Below are positions 33,347 to 44,987 of a stretch of 64,000 bases of DNA, one piece after another. The translations under genes and the position numbers were made by a program. The notes below the pieces were generated by a model. That model had not been told where the DNA came from and did no database searches. It was given only the letters and a program-made list of their open reading frames with translations. Within the stretch, counting starts at the first letter, position 1; every line of letters starts with the position of its first letter. Where the stretch lies: NCBI GenBank assembly GCA_011033025.1, contig WFMF01000272.1, positions 1-64,000 of the forward strand, given 5' to 3'. Source of the DNA: Beroe forskalii (Eukaryota; Ctenophora; Nuda; Beroida; Beroidae).

Positions 33347-33541
33347 TTGGTTAGTTTAGCTCAACAAGACGAGAGTCCATTATCCCAAGAGACGGTTGAC
33401 TCAGATTCAACTAAGTGGAAGGACTATAACATCACTGGACAGTATTTTGCCTCACAGCAGCTTCTGAGCATGTTGTACAGATGCGTTCAGAACATGGTTC
33501 AGCTGCAGGGCTCTTCCTTACTAAAACAAGATCTCGATTAG
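33347..33541 (+). other. Open module exon 'AQQDESPLSQET'
   Basis: After 'ggttagtttag' the frame gives AQQDESPLSQETVDSDSTKW, KDYNITGQYFASQQLLSMLY, RCVQNMVQLQGSSLLKQDLD and TAG. At nucleotide level it is related to the start of the LDKITEHFSQEW exon, but it is read in a different frame. Copy A has stops in this region. Unrecognised. Confidence 0.35.
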
Positions 33542-34146
33542 GAGACGATAGTATGAACATGCTTAGTCTTCTAAGGTACGCTATGTTGAACTATAGTTGA
33601 TGACAACGCTGGATATAGTGTACAGTACAGGTGCTGATTCATTGAATACCAATTTGTGGGTAATTTATTACGGTAGAAAACCTTGAAACACTGAAGTTTC
33701 AGTTATGACGATTGACTAATTATGATGACTAATTATGAATAACCAAATGTTTAAAGTTTTGTGGCATTGTATCGAGCTATCAGCTATGTTATACAATGTA
33801 CTTTGTACGATCATGAAAAAATTAATATAACATTCATTTTTTAGATTTTTCTAATTTTAAAAGTTGTGTAGAACATTGCATCGTATCTTCACTATGATGC
33901 AATCTCCTGAGTATAATAGGTCACATCAGGAAGCCAGGCAAATAATAATTTGTCTTAAGAGATAATATTTAGTTAATAGAGATTAGAGAGAGATAAGAGT
34001 TAGCAGATTAAGCTCACCAAGATAAAAAGTTAAAAGAGCTTTTTTTCTCGAGAGAGGACTGACGAGATTAGATATAGGAATAGTTTTTCTCACTATGAGC
34101 CTATCCATTTGTGTGACTCTTTTTTCACTTGAACATTCTCTACTGA

Positions 34147-34395
34147 TTGCGTCTCAATACCATACAAGCTAAAATGTTTTCCAATGTCAGCCAGTTTGGG
34201 CCTCGGACGCCGAATAAGAAATCGCCCACAGAGCACCAACGCTATAACGTTAAGGCGTTCTGTGGGCCCATCTTGGACTATCTTAACGAACTTAAGCTTA
34301 TGAGAGGACAAATACACTCCACCCAAATTTCCCAACTGAGGGACTTATTCATCAGACTAAACTATGTAGGACACGAGTCTCTGTTCCGAGATTGA
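34147..34395 (+). other. Open frame 'FSNVSQFGPRTPNKK'
   Basis: 82 codons: KMFSNVSQFGPRTPNKKSPT, EHQRYNVKAFCGPILDYLNE, LKLMRGQIHSTQISQLRDLF and IRLNYVGHESLFRD with TGA. It looks coding in composition. Copy A lost 54 bp here. The following 34,470-34,620 holds coding-like GKITWEFTYGILHKSTKALN and FLETWKGSSQKS. Not recognised. Confidence 0.4.
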
Positions 34396-34687
34396 GACAA
34401 CTGGGACTTCCATATATTTTTATATAAACTTATCAAAACACAATTGACAATGGACTCGAGCTGTCAGGGAAAAATCACATGGGAATTCACGTACGGAATA
34501 TTACACAAGTCTACAAAAGCGTTAAATCATAAATGGAATTTTACCCTTTCCTGGAGACCTGGAAAGGATCGTCTCAAAAGTCAAAAGTATTCAGAGAAAT
34601 GCTAAAAAATCTACGGCTCGCCAACTTCCTAGATAAGGAAAAGACCTGCTTCCTTATAACAAGCGGATCGGTTGTTACAAGGACCTA

Positions 34688-34918
34688 GTGAAAGGGATTG
34701 CACACGTGGTGCACAAAGAAAGTGGGGCTGCTGACCCACTGGATCTGGTACTAATCACCAAAACATGTGGACGTTTCATTCATGATATTACCGCCCTAAA
34801 GCATGACAGCATAAGAGCAGCGAAATCCTGTGCAAAAACAGCACTTGCAAGTTTAAGGAAGTGGAGGAGAAAAGGTTACACTGCTGGTGCTACTTCTGTT
34901 CTCATGACAACAAATTAA
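34688..34918 (+). other. Open frame 'GIAHVVHKESGAADP'
   Basis: 76 codons: KGIAHVVHKESGAADPLDLV, LITKTCGRFIHDITALKHDS, IRAAKSCAKTALASLRKWRR and KGYTAGATSVLMTTN. The last part is the +1 frame of the 'EEERLHC' exon, so either the exon is read in another frame here or the frame is shifted. Copy A (21,420-21,655) is interrupted. Confidence 0.35.
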
Positions 34919-36925
34919 AAACATTATACTTTACAATCTAAAAGTAGTCAGGGCGATGCCTCAGAAGAGACTTCATCTCCCCCACTGCTAGTGAAACGCC
35001 GTCTACAGAACGATATGTTACTCGAAATGAGCAAATATCTAGAGATGAGCGTGCATTTCAAGAATAAGCAACGAAGACTAGCTAACACAGCAAGAAAATA
35101 CTCCAATATACCTATTAATAAGCACGAATAAAATGGCACAGCTTTTGGAAATTTTCCAGCCAACGTTAATGATATAAATAATAAAAACAGTAGATTTTTA
35201 CAAAATTTGTAATCTTCTCACACTATCTCCACGTAGGATTATGGCTTAGGAAGTTCCCCAGATCTGCTCCATCTTGCCTGCAAAAGGGCAGTCCAGGAAA
35301 ATAAAAGAATTGGAGATACATTTAATAATTGGAGATATTTATAAGACAGTTGGTTGAACCGTCTTCTTTATCTGAGAGACAGCACAGTACCTTATGTAAT
35401 GTTAACTATAGAATTTTCATAATTCAATGTTTATAACGTAATGTTTACTACTCGCGTCTCAATCCAAGAACGGGGAATTTCTAATGAATAGGTATACAAT
35501 GAAAATGGTTCTGCCAATTTAAAAGAATCAGTCATCTCACAAACACTGGAGAGGAGGAAATCAAGGATTAAGATACCACTAATCATGGGAAGAAGCTGAT
35601 GGCTTAATATTGACAACGAGGACACAGGGACCCTCAGCATGCCAGCATGAGAGCAGCTTTGGCCAGTGTCACAAAAACAGGTCAAGATTTCATAATTATC
35701 AAGGCTTCAAGGAGGAGAGGTTACACTGATAGTTCTCCCTCTGTTCTCCTTACAACGAATTAAAAGCATTATACATTACAATCTAAAGAAGACAGAGGAC
35801 TTGGCCCAAGCATTCCTCCACACAATTGAGCTAGGGAGAGGAAAGCATTTAACCGGAGATTCCCCAAAGAAAAGGGTAATTCCAGCAAAACATCAGTCTA
35901 CCAGCCCTACAGACCCTAAGGGAGCGTGATGAGGATCTTCTAGTTTAAGTCACCGACGTGTCCCTGAATCTCTCGATTATGGATATTGGATAAGACGTTT
36001 CAGAATTCATAAAACTTTGATTTTATTTCATGAGTACTATGATTTAAAGGCCAGTTTCTTAGCCTTTCACTTCCATTAGTCATATTCAGTTCTTATCATG
36101 TTTGGTGCTGGACACCCGAGATTTCTCCCCGTTAGCTTCTTCAAGTTTTTATGTAAGTCCGTCTTGTTTGTTTGTTTGTTTGTGGGTGTTGCACTGGACA
36201 AGGGTTGGGGTGCTTTTTTTAATCTAACATAAGTTGTCTTGGCTCTTTGTGTGGTGACAGAACTGACACTAGATATTTATTTAATATGAATTGACATTGT
36301 TATTTCCCGTCCAGACAAGGGTGTTAGTGCCCTTGTGGACTATTTTTGTTTAATCCTGTTTGTTTAATCCTGTTTAATCCAGAGGCGATGCCTCACAAGA
36401 CACTCCAACTTCATCTCCTCACGTCGAGTGAAACGCTGTCTACAGAATATCTGTAACTCACAATGAGCAGCAATGTAGAGTGAAGTGTGCAACCCTACAC
36501 CGGACTATCCAAAGGACCATGTCCAAAAGTCACTACTTCATAAGAGAAAAATATCCAATATAGCGAGCGCGTATAGAATGGCACAGCTTTTGGAAACCTT
36601 CCAGCCAGGTACGTACATAATATAAATATAAATCGATTTTAGCAAAAATTGGGGATGAACTGGAATAAAAATCCCCCCAAACTATCTTCACGATAATGGG
36701 CTTAGGAAGTTCCAGATCTCCACACTGCATGTGGAAGAACAATCCAGGAAAAATTAAAGATAAAGATATACGTATAAGAGAGTAGGTTGAACCATCTTCT
36801 TTATCGCAAAGATGGCTCAGCACCTGATTTAATGTTCGTCATAGAATTTTTATAAAGCAATGTTTTTACAGTAATGAAAACTTTATTGATACTCGAGTCT
36901 CAATCCTAGAACGGGAGACTTTTTA

Positions 36926-37156
36926 ATGAATAGGTACTATAGTGAAAGTGGATCTGCAAAATTGAGTAAATCAGTCATATTATCACAATCATTGAAGCGG
37001 AGGAAATCAAACCCGGCATGGGATGAAGCTGATGGCATGCTCAAAGTTCAATATCGACTAGGACACAGGACCCCCATTCATTGGAAGCTCAGAAACCAAA
37101 ATATGACGTTGTTGAGAACAGCTTTGGCCAGTGCAAACAACGCACTAAATTGTTAG
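36926..37156 (+). other. Open frame joining 'SVISQ' and 'W-K-x-R-N' exons
   Basis: 76 codons: LSKSVILSQSLKRRKSNPAW, DEADGMLKVQYRLGHRTPIH, WKLRNQNMTLLRTALASANN. It shows the module order SVISQ, then DGML, then W-K-x-R-N-x4-LL in one frame, which in other copies is split by an intron-like stretch. Here the introns may be lost (partial retrocopy) or simply deleted. Confidence 0.4.
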
Positions 37157-38961
37157 CTGACGTAAAGGAGGAGAGGTTACACTGCTAGTACTTCCTCTGT
37201 TCTCATAGCAACAAATTAAAAACATAGTACTTTACAATCTAAAGAAGTCATGCAACAAGTCATGACGGATGAAGAGAATTTCGATACAACGAGAAAGACG
37301 TGAGGCATGCGGTGGTATGCATCCTAGTGAGTTTATGGTGGGTGTTCCACCTCAGAAGAGGAGGATATGTCGTAGTCCAGGCTTGAGAGGCCAGATTATT
37401 CATTATCACAACAAAAATCAGACGTCATAAAGAAACCTAGACTGTCGTTAAATTTTCACCCTGTTTGACTATCACACTATCACCTCAGGACCACTAAGGA
37501 AAACATTGCTTCATCACTTAATGTTCAGGTTCAAACAGGGTCTATTTTCACTGGACGGCATTTTGTGACTGATTGCACATGCACCACAGCATGTTGTAAG
37601 GAAGCATTCAGAACCCTAAGGTTTATAATCAGTCATCTCACAAGCACTCGAGAGGAAATCCAGGACTGGACATGGAAGGACCAATAAGTGTGGGATACTG
37701 AGGCTAAACAATTTTAAACAATTTAAACAAGTTTCGTTCCTATCATTATTAATATTGTAATTAAATAATCTAATATTAAATATTTCTCACAGACTCATAA
37801 TAAAGAATATGGATGAAAAGCTAAAAATCGACCAGGTCGAGGAAACAGGACCCTCACCATACCACTGTAGAATCAGAATCAGAAACAAAACAGCGTGTTC
37901 GCAAAAATCAACTGACCAGCGTTGGCAAACAGCATGTTTGGATAGAATAGAAACATCACTTTAAACAACAACGATTTAAAATTATAAGACTTTACTAGCT
38001 AAATAAGTCAGAGGCGATGCCTCACAAGAAACGCAGTCTATAGAACGATTTGTTACTCGCAATGGGCAGCAATCCAGAGAGAATTAGTGTGCAAACCGAG
38101 ATCAAACCATCCTGACATCCTAACTGCATCATAAACCCAAAAACGAGAACAGCAAGACAATACTCCAATATAGTGAGCACACATAGAATGGCGCAGCTTT
38201 TGGAAACCTTATAGCGAACATAAACTGAATAATAAATCTAGATTAAAGTGGTCCAAGACCAAAATGAGTAACTTCTACATTCTGCAAGAAAATTCTCAAT
38301 AAAGCGAGTGTTAAACCCCACAAACCGTGGAAGTCGGGGTTCCCTTTCATAAGCTGGGATCACACCATCAGCAGCTCAACCATCAGCGGCTAACGTCCTA
38401 AAGTGCTCCCCACATTAACCCCTCAGGGTGACAGCTCCTAATGGAGGCCACAGCTTAATAGGTAACGGTGGAAAGCCGTTATTCCTTACTTAGTCAGACC
38501 AAAAGATTATAATGGTGGGATGAAGCCGACGGCATGCTCGATATCGACCTCAATAATTATCTTTCTACATTTCAAATTCGCAATGCCGCACTTCAATTTC
38601 CCAATCTAGATTAACCCGTTTACACTCGCAGGTAAAGTTTAAGGCTCAAGTCTTGCAACAAACGATCTCCCCACTGGAAGTACTTCACCCAGAGAAGTCT
38701 TGGAAAAACCATATCTGCTAATGAGAAGGAGAGCTCCTCCCTCCAGCCACGAATAATACAACATATTTACTCGGATCTGGGGCAAGTTAAGCGTCTCTCA
38801 ACCAGTGTTTTCAATATAGGCATAATAGGCAGTGCTATAACAGGTTTGGGGACGGAAAAGAAGTCAGATATTGACAATATAGTCAAGATATTGACAATAT
38901 AGTCAAGATCTTGAATACCTTAATGATCCCAATTCAGAGAGGGAATGCTGGGCTTTCTCAA

Positions 38962-39170
38962 TCAAGCATTACCTAAAAAGTCCAGGATTCCACTCCTCAC
39001 TTTAGTCCATAAGCCAACAAACACAAATATTGATATTTCTTTCGAGTCCTGTATCAGGCTCCATATGTAGCAAAGCCTGGAGACAGTGCCGCATATGACT
39101 TCCAGCGTCTGGACGTCATATTCTGCACTGTCTCCCACTCCTGGACTCCAGACCCTGCCCTGATGAACCT
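38962..39170 (+). other. Segment missing from copy A
   Basis: About 38,935-39,070 has no equivalent in copy A, where the hairpin (23,301-23,365) takes its place. Open only in short stretches on both strands; no gene called. Confidence 0.4.
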
Positions 39171-39171
39171 C

Positions 39172-39485
39172 CAACCTCGGAAGATTGGAAGGGGAGAAAC
39201 AAGCAATTATGGGCTATGAGGAACGCACTTTTCGACCAACACGCTGAATTTGCAGAGTGATTTACTGATGAGGAATCGCTGAACTGCAGGCTGCCAGACT
39301 CTGTAACCTGTCATTAAACAGTGACGCGGCCCTCAGAACACACGGAGTGGGAAAGAAACATATCCGCATATTTTCCAAATATGCAAGCATGTCCGCATAT
39401 TTTCCAAACTTATGCTCCACGCAGAACTCCTCGAAACTCCTGATGATTAGATTATTGATGACAAGCCATGGCTGGCTTACGCATT
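39172..39485 (+). pseudogene. Zinc-finger module exon, copy 12
   Basis: Sister of copy 7: SEDWKGRNKQLWAMRNALFD, QHAEFAE, TGA, then a small insertion in the cysteine region and HGVGKKHIRIFSK, MLHAELLETPDD. It carries the same tandem 'gcatgtccgcatattttc' duplication. The insertion at 39,487 begins right after WLTHY/WLAYA. Confidence 0.55.
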
Positions 39486-39514
39486 ATAATATATATATAT
39501 ACATATACCCGCAG

Positions 39515-39663
39515 CCTCTAGGGCTGAATTTCATATCGCACGCGCATGCGCGTGCGATATGAAAATAATATCCCTCGAGGGCGCTAGCCCGAGTGGGATA
39601 TATATCGTATAGCACGCAGGGCTCGAAGAGCCCGAGTGCTATACGAAATTCAGCCCATGAGGC
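39515..39663. repeat. Three-hairpin nested palindrome
   Basis: An outer stem (gggctgaatttc at 39,521-39,532 with gaaattcagccc at 39,645-39,656) encloses three hairpins: a perfect 36 bp palindrome at 39,529-39,564 centred on gcatgc; atatccc/gggatat at about 39,568-39,601; and tcgtatagcac/gtgctatacga with an inner gggctc/gagccc at about 39,605-39,645. Together this could fold as a cloverleaf. Confidence 0.9.
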
Positions 39664-40198
39664 GAGGAGTATATGGTATATATCCACTCGCGTGAGCTTT
39701 TTGGGAGAATGGCATATCTAAGATGAAAAAAGTTGAATGTTCAAGTAAATCCTCGAAGATTTGAACACACAGGAAGGTTTTGCAACAATAATATCGAGTT
39801 TTTTTCTTTAATTCACAAAATTTAATTTTTTCACAAATGCAATACAAACACGATTAAGCACCGTAAGTATTTGATCGAAGGGGTTTAAAGGTTAAAAGCT
39901 TATGTAGAGGTTAATGGCCCGAGGGCGAAAATTCTAAAGGCGAATCGAATCTAAGCATGGATCAATCTCAAAGGTCTTGCAATCGAAGGATTATTGGCTA
40001 AAAATGTGGTTAGATGCTGTTAATTAAACTTAAAACACTAGCAATCTTGGAAAAACAAACAATAATTGGAAAAACAAACAAAGGGGAAAATGGTAGCATG
40101 TCACTTTGTGAAACGCATCAGTTACAGCAGAACTTGAAAAGAGATACAAAAAGATGAAAGAAAATGGGTTAAAATGAGCGTATTTACATTAATCTCGA

Positions 40199-40405
40199 CG
40201 GCAAATGAAAATACACTTGACTGAAAATTTGAGTGTCTTCTATCCACAAAATAAGAATAATTATTCATCTGAGCCGGCTGAGAACGGTTGAACTTATCAT
40301 AAAATGATATTCTGGACGACCCTCAGCCAGCCTGAATGATCAATTCTTTTTATTTTGGCCATGGAAGATCCACATTTTTCCAGTCAAGTGTATTTTCATT
40401 TGCCG
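40199..40405. mobile_element. 207 bp foldback MITE
   Basis: Perfect 25 bp ends: cggcaaatgaaaatacact... and its reverse complement ending ...atttgccg. The interior also folds (ctgagccggctgag against ctcagccagcctg). No clear target duplication is visible. It sits inside the 1.9 kb insertion. Confidence 0.85.
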
Positions 40406-41077
40406 CAGACTTTAATTGGTAACACTCTGCAGCACTGTTATAATAGACAAATGAGAATGACGTAATTACCATGGTTGAATATGGTAAGTCAATAGAATTA
40501 AGTGTCCCTCAAAATTTTTCTCATGAGAAGTTGCACTATTTATCAGAGTGTCGCGGTAATAAGGCGGCATTTATTTTACATCGTATCCGCTGTGTGTGAG
40601 AAAAAATAATGTACCATTGTTACTAATGATAATGACGTATTGCTCTCACTCACCTCTTGCTATTTCCGAAGAATGTGTAACCATGACAACATGGCAATGC
40701 AATTAATGATCAACACAAATGCAAATTCCTAACTTTATTTCATGATATTGTATTTCATTCTCTCGTTTTTGATTTTGTATCTTTTTACTTCTCTTTCTCG
40801 GAATGATTGCTTTTACAGAATTTTACAGAATTGCTGCTATCACTGCTTTCACTGCTATCACTGCTATCACTGCAGTTCACTGTTTTCTCTGCTATTTGAC
40901 TCGACTTTTGTCTACTGTTGGCCACATATTTTGCTGAATATTTATTAATTATCGATACCTATGTTGTTTTGCTGTCAATTTTATCCAATTCTATTTCGAA
41001 GTTGAACTACTTCTCATAATTTCATGATTCAGTAAGCTGCTGAACAATGATGAATATCAGTTTCAGTGTTTTGACTC

Positions 41078-41308
41078 TTAACTTTCCATCGCCTCGATGT
41101 TTTTGTCGATAATCAACTCCACAAAAATCCTTCTATTTGCCAGTTTTTGCCTCATGATCGATATTTTGCTGCTAAAATTGTTGTTGTGGACACTTTCAAT
41201 GATCTCAGCCAGTTTAGCACCAAAAATATTTTCTTCAAGAGGCGGGCTATATTGCAACCGGCGTAGAACTGCTCTCGCGGGCCGGGCTATATCCGCTGGG
41301 TATATCAA
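41078..41308 (-). other. Open frame within the 1.9 kb insertion
   Basis: 76 codons with protein-like composition: ARPARAVLRRLQYSPPLEEN, IFGAKLAEIIESVHNNNFSS and MRQKLANRRIFVELIIDKNI. No known domain is recognised. Possibly a remnant of the element's protein. Confidence 0.3.
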
Positions 41309-42378
41309 ATTTAGCGTGCAGATATTTTACCGGGCCGCGCGCGCCCGCTACCTAAAATGTCTTCAAAAAGCGCACGCGAGTGGATATAGTAAGATAATAC
41401 TTTAGGGCAGAGGCGATGTCTCGCAAGACACTCCTTCTTCATCTCCTCACTACCAGTGAAACGCTGTCTACAGAACGATTTGTTACTCGCAATGAGCTGC
41501 AATAAAGAGTAAAGTGTGCAACCCACACCCACTTATCCAAAAGAACTAAGCACGAAAACTGCAAGAAAATATTCCAATATAGTGAGCGTGCCCAGAATGG
41601 TGCAGCTTTTGGAAACCTTCCAGCGAACATAAATGATATAAATAATAAATCGGAAATCCAGTCGATTTTTGCAAAAACTGGGAATATAAATCTCCACACA
41701 CTATCTCCATGCAGGATAATGGGCTGAGGAAAAGGAAGTTCCCGAGAATCGAGATCTTTACCTTGCAGTCAAGGACTCAAGGAAAATGAGACAAGAGCTA
41801 CGGAGTGAGTTGTTTACCAACTTTACAGAAAAAAGAAATGCACAGTATACTCTTACATCAAGAACAGGGCTGGAGACTGAAAGTAGAAAGAAAGAAAGAA
41901 AGAAATATACATACAATGTCAAATCGCAATTCTGCAATGTCAGACATATACTCATAACAAACCATATAGGATATAATAATTTAATGAAGAAAAAGTTAAA
42001 TAGAGAGTATATTGCCGTGCTGTAGAATCGTGGGTGGAAGTCATATTTCTACACCAGCAGTCAATAGAAGGTGGAGAACCAATGTCAAAAAGACATACCT
42101 CGTCAATCCATTGCAAAAGACACCCCAATATACATAATGAGGCATTACAGAAGGTGAAATGTCCTAGCTATATGACTAGGGAATATTGTCTCTTTAATGC
42201 ATTCGGTCGGATCATAGCAAGAGAGCAGGGGGATGAATATAATATTTATTCAGCACGAATGAATCAATTAGCATAAATAAAACTACAATGATATATTGTC
42301 GAATAGAATTTCAATTTAACTATTATCACTATTACAGGACTTTAAAGAAGTTAACTGACCTATGACTGTTGAACTAGT

Positions 42379-42687
42379 ATGACATTCAGATTTATTCGTT
42401 TTACTTACACAATACGCATGTACTATGTCTTGATCCACATCAAGGAGAAGAAGCATGCCAAAGCTGTGCAGAAGCTCCGCGTCAGAATTATTTTCGAACA
42501 CGGGGAAGAATTGACGAAACTGGAAAATTATCTTCAGGATGTGATGTGGCTGGAGCAATTCACACGGGTGGAACTTCCGGTAGCCGGGCAAGAGGAGAAA
42601 GTGAACGAACTTTTCAATAATTCCAAGTTTAATGAAAAATCCTCACTCAAAATGGTGTGTAGAATAGGGATTTCTTCGTCAATTTAA
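42379..42687 (+). other. Open frame with H-x4-KKH tail, copy B
   Basis: 102 codons: RMYYVLIHIKEKKHAKAVQK, LRVRIIFEHGEELTKLENYL, QDVMWLEQFTRVELPVAGQE. H-I-K-E-K-K-H has the spacing of the His half of U1-type fingers, though no C-x2-C precedes. The copy at 24,752 is frameshifted. This is one of the more protein-like frames of the region. Confidence 0.4.
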
Positions 42688-42689
42688 TC

Positions 42690-43150
42690 AGAAATAGGAC
42701 GAGTAGAGTGGTTACGAACATCTTCAATTGTAACAATTAAAACGTCGTGTTCTTGTGATATTTCAATGAATATATCATTCATCATAGTCATACATTCTGA
42801 GAAGTTTATTGGTTAGAACATACAACTGACACGCAACATATTCATATCACTAAGCTCTTATCTTAACTAAATCTATAACTAATTGAATTAAATTAATTTA
42901 TTAGAAAATGCACTGAATATATTATACGGCAATCTACTGTCTGCTATTATGTGAAGTACAATATACATTATACAATATACACAGCAATTGGCAATGTCAA
43001 GGCACGAGCACTGTACTCAGTACACGGTGACGTAATGACGTATGTGAGCTAGTAGAGAGAGAGAGAGAGTTCCCGCTCAAACCCTATGCTTGTCAATACG
43101 TCACTGCATACCGACACTCTGTTGCTCAGTGACTCTGTGTCTTGACCTTG
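42690..43150. other. AT-rich interval with a GA microsatellite
   Basis: No gene. A (ga) run lies at about 43,055-43,069. It may include the 3' non-coding part of the Penelope-like fragment. Confidence 0.4.
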
Positions 43151-43588
43151 TCAATAGCTGGGGAAAATTCTGCCCTTCAGTTGGTCTTGATATGTTGGTA
43201 AATTGAATAAGAATAACGGTACTGATTTCAGTTTATCATTAATTAATGTTCCATCATCGTATTCCTGAATATATAAGCTTTCTTTAATTTTCCGTTTAAA
43301 CATTTTGCTTTCGAACGTTAGTATATCACAGTCCTCAAACGTAATTTGGCAACTTGGATTTGCCGCCAAGTGTTTTCCAACTTCGGTTATACCAGTTCCA
43401 CTTGTCTTCATGTGTTCTTCAAACCGTGTTCGAAGAGCACGACAAGTCTCACCAATATACCGTCGCCCACAACTACAAGTGATCCTGTATACCAAATCAT
43501 GTTTGAGGTGTTTTGGCTGTCTGTCTTTAAAACTGAACTTATGACATAATTTAGAATAACTGTAGTCCTCGTTGTGTGACTCAATCAT
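43151..43588 (-). pseudogene. GIY-YIG domain of a Penelope-like element (3' fragment)
   Basis: The 145-codon frame contains LKHDLVYRITCSCGRRYIGE, TCRALRTRFEEHM, VGKHLAANPSC and a conserved E in KESLYIQEYD. VYRI(T)C...YIGET-R-x-L-x-x-R-x-x-x-H is the GIY-YIG endonuclease pattern as found at the C-terminus of Penelope-like retroelements (established for that family). The reverse transcriptase part upstream is absent: the frame runs out at about 43,590, where the inverted-repeat arm begins. A few tens of bp of the same start are seen decayed at 2,880-2,910. Confidence 0.75.
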
Positions 43589-44002
43589 TGTAGAGCTTTC
43601 TGTTTTATCCTTCTGTTACCCTAGTGGATATTCCATACCTCCATTCTTCAGACTCAAAATGCAGTGGTTGGTCACTGTTAATTAGCACAAGCTTTTGTGT
43701 GGTGTAAATGAGTAAATAGAAAATATTTATTCTTGTGTTATTTTTCCCTTCCCTTCCTTATCTTTTTATTCAGCCGTACGGGTCTGGCTGAGGAATCAGG
43801 CTTTCCATTGTCCTGCTGGAACTAAGCTGAGTATTATTAAAAAGCTTTAAGCTAACGTAATACGACGTGATTTCAGTGCATATCTAAGTTATTTATTTTA
43901 TTCTTCTACTAATAATTAATGTGAAAGTAAAATTTTCGGGCGATTGGGTACATGTCGGTGTATGCCTTAATTAATGCAGTGTTTTGTTTGATAGTGAACA
44001 GT

Positions 44003-44344
44003 TTACCACCCGTGTGCAGCCAATAAAGTGTTCATGATCATCAAGATGTTTTCTGTTCGCAAATGAGAAATGGTATCTATGTCAGAACGAACCTGTGATG
44101 CCAACTGAAGTTGAACACTCTTTATCCGCATGATGATGTCTGTGGACGCAGACCGGACAACAGGAGCTGGAAACATGAGGAGAGTCACATGCTTTCTTCC
44201 ATTGATGTGCAGTGACATAATAGCCAGTGTGCTGTTAAATGGTTTGTAATACAAGTGGGGGAGGTGTGGGATGTGTCCAGCTCCTTTTCCACTGGACAAC
44301 TCAATGTGATCAGTGCTTCCTGTTCTGATTAAGAGTCGAGGCAT
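44003..44344 (-). pseudogene. Right-arm counterpart of the conserved open frame
   Basis: This 113-codon frame is the inverted copy of the one at 2,114-2,347 and is open over a longer distance. It contains YYKPFNSTLAIMSLHINGRK, then VRSASTDIIMRIKSVQLQL and the shared end LLAAHGW. The left copy lacks about 30 bp in the middle. Its relation to the zinc-finger modules rests on the H-x3-G-R-K-H pattern only. Confidence 0.4.
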
Positions 44345-44900
44345 TTGCTAATCTGTTCTAGGAACTTGGCAAAACTTCTCATTTTCCTCGATATTTGCCT
44401 TGATTTCAGACTCTTCTCTCTTCGCGTGTTAATGGTAGGCATAAGCTCGAACTGTGTACCTGTTGATCTCCCTGATACTATCACTCAATCTCATCATTAC
44501 TTTTCTCAATGATATCCCTATTAATCTCACTTCTTTTTTTATTGATGTAAATATTTGACAAATATAAATTTCAAATATTTAATATTAACAAGAATTGCGC
44601 CTGCCGACACAATTCTTGTTTGTCCATTGTTCCCGTATGCAGGCGCTTAATTTCCCTCCCCCGCGATGCTTGATGTCTTGTAACTCAACATTTTGGAAAT
44701 TCAAGTCTTAACGACCTGGGCAACATGCTTATTTGAGTATCGTGCCATCGTGTATTTCGAAATTGAACTGCTGAATTAAACTTATTACTGAAAATTTTCT
44801 GTGACCTGATTTAAAACCTTTCTGATGAACTGATTGGGCTGTACAGGATCATTTTTTGCTATCAGAAAACTGAAGATAAGCTAAGAAAATAAAAATTTAT

Positions 44901-44987
44901 GATTTGACTATAGTGGGTTTTGAACCCCGACCTCCAGCGTGCCAGCACTACTAAGTCTGACGCGCTAACCGATTGAGCTACGAAATC
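44901..44987 (-). tRNA. tRNA-like segment (probably a pseudogene or SINE head)
   Basis: On the minus strand TAGCTCAATCGG fits the A box and GGTTCAAAACC the B box of RNA polymerase III. Acceptor ends GATTT and AAATC pair for 5 bp. The anticodon stem pairs only 3 bp (CAG/CTG) and the T stem 3 bp, with an overlong region between them. The loop could be read as AGT or TAG. Poor stems argue against a functional tRNA. Confidence 0.4.

Larger units (their letters stand above)
39487..41389. mobile_element. 1.9 kb insertion in copy B (compound TIR element)
   Basis: Copy A reads straight from 'ttacgcattattatatat' to 'gtaagataatac' (about 23,708-23,737); copy B has 1.9 kb between. A 25 bp inverted pair, tatatccactcgcgtgagct... 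at about 39,679 and its complement ending at about 41,389, marks an element of about 1.7 kb. The remaining 190 bp on the left form a three-hairpin palindrome. Short open frames inside are not recognisable as a transposase. Confidence 0.7.
31804..42690 (+). repeat. Large direct duplication, copy B
   Basis: Collinear with 16,810-25,050. It holds extra material at about 35,160-37,620 (a further module with its own finger-lead exon) and the insertion 39,487-41,389. The sister copies differ by scattered substitutions and indels. Confidence 0.8.

Noticed and set aside
43305..43549. Plus-strand open frames opposite the GIY-YIG domain
   Set aside because: Shadows of the minus-strand Penelope-like coding sequence.
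44901..44987. Functional tRNA gene
   Set aside because: A and B boxes are good but the anticodon and T stems pair only three bases and the middle is too long, so it is kept as a tRNA-like segment.
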